This document shows, piece after piece, positions 57,917 to 64,000 of a stretch of 64,000 nucleotides of DNA. The position numbers were made by a program, and so were the translations under genes. A model generated the notes under the pieces. The model was given only the letters and a program-made list of their open reading frames with translations. It did no database searches and was not told the DNA's origin. Positions within the stretch are counted from its first letter, which is position 1. Every line of letters begins with the position of its first letter. The stretch lies in contig NZ_CP107932.1 in NCBI RefSeq assembly GCF_036032445.1, forward strand, positions 1,428,501-1,492,500, given 5' to 3'. Origin of the DNA: Nocardia sp. NBC_00416 (lineage in GTDB: Bacteria; Actinomycetota; Actinomycetes; Mycobacteriales; Mycobacteriaceae).

Positions 57917-58894
57917 ATGGGTGCTTCTGGGATGCGATCGGCGTTGGCGGCGGAGTCCTCGACCGAACCGGGGTCCACGGCGCGGGCCGCGGCCGAAGGA
58001 GGGCCGACGGTGCTGCGGATGGTGCTCGGCGGCCGCTTACGTCGGCTGCGTGAAGCGAGCGGGTTGTCGCGGGAGCAGGCCGGTGATCACATCCGCGGTT
58101 CGGATTCGAAGATCAGCCGGCTCGAGCTCGGGCGGACCAGTATCCGCGAACGCGATCTGGTGGATCTACTCGAACTCTACGGCGTCACCGATCTCGAAGA
58201 GCTCACCGCGTTCCAGGAACTCGCACGTCAGGCCAATACCTCCGGCTGGTGGCATCGGGACAACGACTGGCTTCCGAAGTGGTTCGATATGTACCTGGGT
58301 TTGGAGCAGGCCGCGCAGGTGATCCGGTGTTACGAACCGCGTACAGTACCCGAGCTGCTCCAGACCTCCGACTACGCACGTGCCCTGCTGACACTGGCGC
58401 ATCCCGGAGAGTCGGACGAGGCGATCGAACGCCGGGTCGCGTTGCGGATCAGACGCCAGCACATCCTCACTCGCGCGCATCCGCCGCATCTCTGGCTGAT
58501 CGTGGAAGAGGCGGCGCTCACCCGCCGAATCGGTGGTTCGCGGATCTGGGGCGCGCAGCTGGACCGGTTGCTGGCGGCGGCCAAGGAGCCGCACATCACC
58601 GTGCAGGTCCTGGCCGACCACGTGGGTGGCCCGGCATTGGCCGACGGTGCGTTCACCTATCTTCGATTCGCCGAGGCCGACCTTCCCGATATCGTCTACC
58701 TGCAACAGCTCACCGGCGCACTGTATCTGGACAAACAGGCCGATCTGGACGCCTACCGCGCGGTCGCGAATCAATTGTCGGTACATGCCGCGCCCCCTGA
58801 GTACACGCCGGGTCTGTTGTCGGCATTGCGCCGCCGGCAACCGCGGATACTGGATCAGCCCGCGCGCCGGGAACCGGGCCGTACCGGTCAGTGA
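57917..58894 (+). CDS. XRE-family regulator with DUF5753 domain, copy 2
   Basis: 325 residues from the ATG at 57917 (an ATG at 57932 also fits). HTH: LRRLREASGLSREQAGDHI, then KISRLELGRTSIRERD. DUF5753: GWWHRDNDWLPKWF, YLGLEQAAQVIRCYE, VPELLQTSDYARALL, and FAEADLPDIVYLQQLTGALYLDK. Clear paralogue of the copy 3 kb upstream but without an adjacent DUF397 gene. A basic, Pro/Arg-rich tail (RRRQPRILDQPARREPGR) is added at the end. Confidence 0.93.
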   Translation: MGASGMRSALAAESSTEPGSTARAAAEGGPTVLRMVLGGRLRRLREASGLSREQAGDHIRGSDSKISRLELGRTSIRERDLVDLLELYGVTDLEELTAFQELARQANTSGWWHRDNDWLPKWFDMYLGLEQAAQVIRCYEPRTVPELLQTSDYARALLTLAHPGESDEAIERRVALRIRRQHILTRAHPPHLWLIVEEAALTRRIGGSRIWGAQLDRLLAAAKEPHITVQVLADHVGGPALADGAFTYLRFAEADLPDIVYLQQLTGALYLDKQADLDAYRAVANQLSVHAAPPEYTPGLLSALRRRQPRILDQPARREPGRTGQ

Positions 58895-59091
58895 TTCCGG
58901 ACCCGGGCCCGAACGAGGCCGGTCGGCGGAGCCGAGTAGTGGCTTCGTATCGCTGAAATACCGGTCCGCCGCCGGGTATTTTGTTACCTTCTTGTGATCG
59001 GACCCAATGCGCGGCCGCGTGCCTGATGAACTGTCCGGACAAACGAAGGATCGTCCCGCGGGGCTCGGAACGAGGTTACTGTTCGGTAGTT

Positions 59092-60114
59092 ATGGTGGGC
59101 AGTAAGGCCGGATCCGGGAGAACGACCCTGGAAGCCGAACTCGTAGCGCATTTGCGGCGACCCGATCGCTTCGCGGAGGCGGCGGATGTGGCCGCGACTG
59201 TGCGGCACTGCCTCGCCGACACCGCACAGGACCTGGCCCCGGAATCCGTCGCCCCGGCCGCGGCGCCGCCGATGGTCGTGGCCGCGGCCGTGCGCTGGGC
59301 GCGAGAAGGCGTGGCGCTGGAAACCGTACTCACCGTCTGCCACCGCAGCGCCCGGGACGGGCTCGAGTTCCTTGCCGCGCGAATGTCGGACGCGGCGATC
59401 CGCGCCGAGGCGATGGTCGACGCGGCCCGGCTCCTGGTGCGGGTGGTGGAGGTGGTGACTACCGCTGCCGCAGCCGCGTATCTGGACGAGCATCGGATCG
59501 TCGCCCGCGAACACCAGACCTCGGCGCAGACGATGGTGGCGGCTCTGTTGAGCGGGCACGGGGTGAGCGTGCTGGCGAAACGGTCCGGTATCCGCGTGGC
59601 CTCCGCCTATCAGGTTGTCGCGCTGGCCATCCCGCCCCATGCAGAGGAGCGCGCGGGTGGACCGGGAGCCGTGTCGGCGGCCCGTCGGAAACTGCGCCGG
59701 GTGCAGGCCGCCCTGGGCACCCCGCTGGGTTCCCGGTCGCTGTCGTTGCTGCGCGCCGACGGCGGGACCGTCCTGATCCCGCTGGAATCGGCGCAGGTCG
59801 TCGCGGGGGGACCGGCCGCCGGGGTGATGAGCGCGGAGATGCTGCAACTGGTCGCCGAGGCCGCCGAGGTCCGGCCCATGGCGACCGTCGCCACCGGCGC
59901 GACCGACGAGATACCGGAACTGGCCGGCCGTACCCATGAAGTGCTGGACCGCCTCCGGGCGACCGGGCGGCCACCCGGTCTGTACCGGATAACCGACGGT
60001 TCGATGGTCGAAGAGGACGGCGCCGTGGTGGGCGCGATGAGCGTGCATCGGCTGCCGCGGCCCGTCGTCGGGACCGGACGGCGGACGCGACCCGGCAAAC
60101 CGGGCGCGGCGTGA
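59092..60114 (+). CDS. PucR/CdaR-like regulator lacking the C-terminal HTH
   Basis: 340 residues from the ATG at 59092; an ATG at 59029 is open upstream, and neither has a strong ribosome binding site. The N-terminal helical sensor (VRWAREGVALETVLTVCHRSARDGLEF) and a degenerate GGDEF-like middle (GSRSLSLLRADGGTVLIPLE, then RPPGLYRITDGSMVEEDGAVV) match actinobacterial PucR-type regulators. In that family about 80 more residues with an HTH_30 (HPNTVDYRLRR) should follow; here the protein ends in a Pro/Arg tail. No HTH is visible in any frame after it. Confidence 0.75.
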   Translation: MVGSKAGSGRTTLEAELVAHLRRPDRFAEAADVAATVRHCLADTAQDLAPESVAPAAAPPMVVAAAVRWAREGVALETVLTVCHRSARDGLEFLAARMSDAAIRAEAMVDAARLLVRVVEVVTTAAAAAYLDEHRIVAREHQTSAQTMVAALLSGHGVSVLAKRSGIRVASAYQVVALAIPPHAEERAGGPGAVSAARRKLRRVQAALGTPLGSRSLSLLRADGGTVLIPLESAQVVAGGPAAGVMSAEMLQLVAEAAEVRPMATVATGATDEIPELAGRTHEVLDRLRATGRPPGLYRITDGSMVEEDGAVVGAMSVHRLPRPVVGTGRRTRPGKPGAA

Positions 60115-60143
60115 GATCCGGACCGAGTGGGGCGAGGTGTGAA

Positions 60144-61187
60144 ATGAGAGCACGGGTTTCGGTTCTGGCCGCTCTGGTCGTGGTGAGCGCGGTTGCCGCT
60201 ATCGCTCCCGCCGGCGCGCTCCCGCCGGGTGGGCGGCCGGAGTCGCCGGCTCCGGCCGCGCCGGCAGCGAGCGAGCCGCAGCGGTCCGGCGCGGAACTGT
60301 TGCGGGTGCAGGTACTCGGCGATCGGCGGATCCGGTTGCACATTCGCTCGGTGGCCATGGGCCGTGAGATCGCGATAGATACGCTCGTCGGCCTCGGACC
60401 GGCGCCCCGGCCCACGCTGTACCTACTCGACGGTGTGGACGGCGGACCGACCTCGGGCTGGCTCACCCGGGGCGGCGCCGCGGAGTTCTTCGCCGACAAG
60501 CCGGTCGATGTGGTGCTCACCACCGGCGGCACCGCGAGCCTGTACGCCGACTGGATCCGAGTGGACGCCGCGCTCGGGCTGAACCGATGGGAGACCTTCC
60601 TCACCGAGGAGTTGCCGCCCATTGTCGAGAAGTATCTGGGATCCAACGGAACTCGCGCCATTGCCGGAGTGTCGATGGGGGCGCAGGCCGCGATGATGCT
60701 GACCCAGCGCCATCAGGGCTTCTACCAGGGCGTCGCCGGTATGAGCGGCTGCTATTCCACGTCCGACCAGCTGGGTCGGGCAGTCACCACCATGACGGTG
60801 GCCTCACGCGGCGGAAATCCGGAGAACCTGTTCGGCCCGCCCGCGTCGCCGGAATGGCTCGCCCACGACAGTCTCCTGGGTGCCGACACACTGCGCGGTA
60901 CGAAGATCTATGTGTCGGTAGCCAACGGGACTCCGAGCGGCGCCGCGCTGATGTCCATAGGGGACAGTCCGGAAATTCTGGCCGTCCTGCTGGGCGGTGG
61001 ATCCCTCCTCGAGTCCGGCGCCAAACTGTGCACGGAACGATTGGCCACCCGGCTCACCGAATTGGGGATTCCGGCCGTGGTCGACTATCTACCCGAAGGT
61101 ATGCATTCGTGGCCGGATTTCGAAGTGCAGCTACACCGTAGCTGGCCCACGCTCAGCGGTGCTCTGGGAATTCCGCAGGATTCCTGA
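60144..61187 (+). CDS. Secreted antigen-85-type esterase/mycolyltransferase-like protein
   Basis: 347 residues from the ATG at 60144. Signal peptide MRARVSVLAALVVVSAVAA. Alpha/beta-hydrolase fold with nucleophile S177 in GVSMGAQAAMM, TLYLLDGVDGG before it, DWIRVDAALGLNRWETFLTEELP, and the late His in GMHSWPDFE. This is the pattern of antigen 85 and related mycolyltransferases that attach mycolates to trehalose or arabinogalactan. Length and lack of a C-terminal extension fit the Ag85 class; substrate not proven. It follows the PucR-like gene by 29 bp. Confidence 0.9.
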   Translation: MRARVSVLAALVVVSAVAAIAPAGALPPGGRPESPAPAAPAASEPQRSGAELLRVQVLGDRRIRLHIRSVAMGREIAIDTLVGLGPAPRPTLYLLDGVDGGPTSGWLTRGGAAEFFADKPVDVVLTTGGTASLYADWIRVDAALGLNRWETFLTEELPPIVEKYLGSNGTRAIAGVSMGAQAAMMLTQRHQGFYQGVAGMSGCYSTSDQLGRAVTTMTVASRGGNPENLFGPPASPEWLAHDSLLGADTLRGTKIYVSVANGTPSGAALMSIGDSPEILAVLLGGGSLLESGAKLCTERLATRLTELGIPAVVDYLPEGMHSWPDFEVQLHRSWPTLSGALGIPQDS

Positions 61188-61228
61188 GGATTATCGTCGG
61201 CGATATCTCGATGATCCGCAGCGGGTGC

Positions 61229-61858
61229 TCACAATCCCGGTGCGAAGGCAGCGGCGAATTCCGGGATCTGACGCGGTGTGAGCGTTGCCGCGACCGGTAT
61301 CCCGGCGTCCGCGAAACTGCGCGCGGCGCGGACGATATGGTCCTCCGAGGTCACCACCACGGCGTCGTGCGCGCCGAGCGCGCGGAGGAGCGGAGCAGTG
61401 CGCTCGGCGTTCTGCGCGGTGGTAGTGGCGCTGTCCTCCCGGTACACGCGTCGCGGCGCAATACCTCGCTGAACGAGCCAATCGGCCATAGCGCCCGCCT
61501 CGGTGACCCCGTTGCGCGGATTGCCGCCGGTGACGATCACCGGTGAGAGCGGTGCCAGCAGCGCCTGGGTGTAGCCCGCGCGGAGTCGTTCTACCAGTTC
61601 GGGGCGCATGCTGCCGTCGGGGAGCAGTCCGTAGCCGAGGACCACGATCGCGGTGCCGGGGCCGTGGGGTAGCGCGAGCGGTCCGGTGAGTTCGCCGAGC
61701 AGGCCCGCGGCTTCGGCGGGTGCGTTCGGTGGTGCGGCCGCGGCTGTGCCCGCGAGGGTTCCGGTGATCGCCGCGGCGGCGAGCAGGGTGGTGATCACGG
61801 TGCGGATCGTGCGCGAGGTGCGGGCGGGGCGGCCGGTGCCGCGGTAGGTGTCGAACAC
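61229..61858 (-). CDS. Exported YdcF/SanA-like (DUF218) protein
   Basis: 209 residues from the GTG at 61858. Signal peptide TVITTLLAAAAITGTLAGTAAAA. DUF218 hallmarks: AIVVLGYGLLPDGSMRPEL, VIVTGGNPRNGVTEAGAMADWL, EDSATTTAQNAERT, VVVTSEDHIVRAARSF. The family includes ElyC and SanA, linked to cell-envelope integrity. Convergent with the Ag85-like gene, 41 bp apart. Confidence 0.9.
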   Translation of the reverse strand: MFDTYRGTGRPARTSRTIRTVITTLLAAAAITGTLAGTAAAAPPNAPAEAAGLLGELTGPLALPHGPGTAIVVLGYGLLPDGSMRPELVERLRAGYTQALLAPLSPVIVTGGNPRNGVTEAGAMADWLVQRGIAPRRVYREDSATTTAQNAERTAPLLRALGAHDAVVVTSEDHIVRAARSFADAGIPVAATLTPRQIPEFAAAFAPGL

Positions 61859-62536
61859 GGGTGCTCCGAACAGACGGGGCCGGGGGGCCGATGCGGAGAA
61901 TTCCTCTTCTACATCCGATGAGCGAGCCGTAATCTATTCGTGATCTGCTCGGAGATTGTATATTTCACCGACTGGAAGCAACCCGGTTGGCGCGTGCTTC
62001 GGCGTGTTCGTCGAGCGCCGGTGACGCGCTCAGGACGGATTTGCCGGATTCACCCCTGCGTCCTGCTGTGACGACAGCCGAATTCGTTATCCGGTGTTCG
62101 TGAGATCTCCAGTTCCAGCGCGTACGCGTCCGGAATGCGGTCGATCACCGTACTGTCGGTGCAGCTCCTACCGCGAAAAGGGCACTGCAGCGGGTGAATC
62201 GGACAGCGCGGTTCTCCAGGGAGACCCCTGCGACCATGGCGCACCGGTGACGGCGGCACGCTGTGACCGGGTAATGAACGGGTGCGTTCCGGGCCGGCCG
62301 GCTCGACTCCGCTGATCGGTTCGGTACGCACACGGCCGCCGCACGGGCCGAGTACGGAATATCCGCCTCATATTTCGTGCGCATCCGCCCGGCCCGGCGG
62401 CATCGAGCCCACCGAGTGGCATACCGACCGCTCGGGCCACCCGGTGGGTTCGCCGGGTCGGAACCCATCCGCCGGCCCGGCTGCCGAAGCCACCGGTTCC
62501 GAACCGCGTCCGGGCCGGCGGCTCCGGCCGGTCGCC
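61859..62536. other. Intergenic, AT-richer promoter region, no gene recognised
   Basis: About 680 bases. The first ~120 bases are AT-richer (around 61930-61970) and should hold the promoter of the YdcF-like gene. The rest has overlapping short open frames on the minus strand without domains or good starts. Confidence 0.5.
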
Positions 62537-64000
62537 CTATCCGCGGGTAAGGAAATCGGCGGCTTGTGCGCCGATGAACATGGTGGGCGCGTGGGTGTGC
62601 CCGCGGACCAGTACCGGCATGATCGACGCGTCGGCCACGCGCAGTCCCCGGACGCCGCGGACCCGGAGTTGCGGATCCACCACACTGTTCTCGTCCGACC
62701 CCATCCTGCAGGTACCGGCCGGATGGTAGAGGGTGTGCGCGTAGCCGTCGAGGGCGCGGGCCCGGGTCGCCTCCGACGCACCGTCCGCGGGTGCGTCCGG
62801 CGGGTAGCAGAGTGGGCCGAGTACATCCTTCATGGCGGCGGTATCGGCGATTTCGGCGCAGTACTTCAGCCCGGCCATCAACGCTGCCCGGTCGATGCCG
62901 TTCTCGTCGGAGAGGTACTTCGGGTCGATCACCGCCTTGGCCAGGGGGTCTTTGGAGGCAAGGGTGATCGTGCCGCGACTGTGCGGGCGCAGCAATACGG
63001 TCGCCAGGATGACGCCGTGCGCCGTCGGGTCGATCAGTCCCTCGTGATAGAAGGGCGCGGGCGCGTAGACCAGCTCGAGATCGGGGTGCGCGAGGTCTGC
63101 GTTGCTGCGCACGAATCCGTATGCCTCACCGACATTGGAGGTGAGCATGCCGCGGTGCCGCAGCAGGTAGTTGACCAGCTGAGCGGGTTTCTCGGCGTCG
63201 AACAGCGAATCGGCACTCACCCCGTAGCCGAGGCCGGTGACCAGATGGTCCTGCAGATTGGCGCCGACCTCGGGCGCGTGGTGGCGCACCTCGATCCCGT
63301 GCCGTTCGAGTTCGGCGCGGTCGCCGATGCCGGACAGCATGAGCAATTGCGGGGTGTTGATCGCGCCGCCGCAGAGGATCACTTCCTTGCGGGCGGTCAC
63401 CCTCTGGAGGTGGCCGCCCCGCGAGTATTCGACACCCACGGCCCGGTCACCGTCGAACAGCACCCGGGTGACGGTCGCCTCGGCGTGCACAGCGAAATTG
63501 CGCCGCTTCATGGCCGGTCGCAGGTAAGCGTCCGCGGTGCTCCAGCGCCGGCCTTTGTACTGGGTGACCATGGTCTGGGTGAAACCCTGCGGTTCCGCGA
63601 GGTTCGGTTCCTCTACGGTGAAGCCGCGTTCGGCAACGGCCCGCAGATAGGCGGCTGTCGAGGCGCGCGGACTGCGCTGGCGCGAGATGTGCAGGGGGCC
63701 GCCGGTGCCGTGCTCGGCGCTGGTGGCGCCCTCGACGTCCTCGATCCGGCGGAAGTGTTCGACCGCCTTGTCGAAACCCCAGTCCGATCCCGCGGCGGCC
63801 GACCACTCCTCGTAGTCTGCCCGGAATCCGCGCACCCACATCTGGGCGTTCATCGACGACGAGCCGCCGAAGGTCTTGCCGCGCGGCCAGTAGATCTGCC
63901 GGTTGTCGAGCTGGGGCTGTGGTTCGGTGAGATAGTCCCAGTCGTAGCCGGTGCGGAAGAGCTTGGAGAACGCGGCGGGTATGTGGATGAACTTGTCCTT
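62537..64000 (-). CDS. GMC-family oxidoreductase (5' partial at window edge)
   Basis: The frame is open to the right edge, so the N-terminal FAD-binding GxGxxG lies outside. At the edge it reads KDKFIHIPAAFSKLF, then PRGKTFGGSSSMNAQMWVRG, a GMC signature. Later: TPQLLMLSGIGDRAELERHGI (second GMC signature) and the C-terminal LYHPAGTCRMGS with the active-site His and THAPTMFIGAQAADFL. Closest in style to choline/alcohol dehydrogenase-like GMC enzymes that oxidise an alcohol using FAD. An ATG at 63853 is internal, not the start. Confidence 0.93.
   Translation of the reverse strand, partial: KDKFIHIPAAFSKLFRTGYDWDYLTEPQPQLDNRQIYWPRGKTFGGSSSMNAQMWVRGFRADYEEWSAAAGSDWGFDKAVEHFRRIEDVEGATSAEHGTGGPLHISRQRSPRASTAAYLRAVAERGFTVEEPNLAEPQGFTQTMVTQYKGRRWSTADAYLRPAMKRRNFAVHAEATVTRVLFDGDRAVGVEYSRGGHLQRVTARKEVILCGGAINTPQLLMLSGIGDRAELERHGIEVRHHAPEVGANLQDHLVTGLGYGVSADSLFDAEKPAQLVNYLLRHRGMLTSNVGEAYGFVRSNADLAHPDLELVYAPAPFYHEGLIDPTAHGVILATVLLRPHSRGTITLASKDPLAKAVIDPKYLSDENGIDRAALMAGLKYCAEIADTAAMKDVLGPLCYPPDAPADGASEATRARALDGYAHTLYHPAGTCRMGSDENSVVDPQLRVRGVRGLRVADASIMPVLVRGHTHAPTMFIGAQAADFLTRG

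Noticed and set aside
58984..60661. Minus-strand frames opposite the PucR-like and Ag85-like genes
   Set aside because: No family features; the opposite strand has recognised domains and a signal peptide.

Overview
The sequence is high-GC actinobacterial DNA and looks like a chromosome segment of a mycolic-acid-containing genus, most likely Nocardia or a close relative. This is inferred from an antigen-85-type esterase, a LigC/Prim-PolC pair, DUF2599, DUF397 and XRE-DUF5753 genes, GTG/TTG start codons and many 4-bp GTGA/ATGA gene overlaps. No rRNA, tRNA, CRISPR array or transposase was recognised.

Region 1 (2-24.3 kb) is accessory. It opens with a giant gene that is already open at the left edge and runs to 20644 (more than 6,860 codons). 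It resembles a giant polymorphic toxin or effector. It has a ~310-residue duplicated module, an ADP-ribosyltransferase domain keeping R, STS and E, a second cholera-toxin-like ADP-ribosyltransferase fold that has lost its ExE glutamates, two HExxH metallopeptidase-like segments, a tandem coiled-coil duplication, and a C-terminus like a worn-down glutamine-deamidase (Tox-PL) domain. Behind it are a TPR-like remnant, a conserved hypothetical gene, a DUF6461-like gene (possible immunity functions) and a broken membrane-anchored protein gene with an in-frame stop.

Region 2 (24.5-33.6 kb) has an RDD membrane protein, a two-component system flanked by two paralogous TAXI solute-binding lipoproteins with no TRAP permease nearby, a cytochrome P450, a GlxA/AraC-type regulator and a small lipoprotein. 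Region 3 (33.6-39.9 kb) is acyl-CoA metabolism: SDR, DUF2784 and CoA-transferase genes divergent from an acyl-CoA dehydrogenase and TetR pair. Region 4 (39.9-45.8 kb) carries Prim-PolC and ligC for DNA repair, an NfeD-like/SPFH/cold-shock operon, a TetR gene and a PAP2 phosphatase.

Region 5 (45.8-51.2 kb) is the most unusual metabolic locus. Four minus-strand genes, each overlapping the next by 4 bp, encode a SufS-like cysteine desulfurase, a protein of unknown fold ending in an HMA metal-binding domain, a Y4yA/ornithine-decarboxylase-fold PLP enzyme, and a cysteine-synthase/rhodanese fusion. A Fur/Zur-like 7-1-7 palindrome lies 42-56 bp upstream of the first start. I infer a metal-linked, sulfur-handling biosynthetic pathway; the product is unknown.

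Region 6 (51.3-60.1 kb) holds PNPOx-like and CBS proteins, then a WhiJ/DUF397-type regulatory locus: a DUF574 methyltransferase, DUF397, two XRE-DUF5753 regulators and small genes. Two of the small genes have an identical 20-bp element upstream, and DUF397 has a related inverted repeat. The right end (60.1-64 kb) has an antigen-85-like esterase, a YdcF-like protein and a GMC oxidoreductase that runs off the window.
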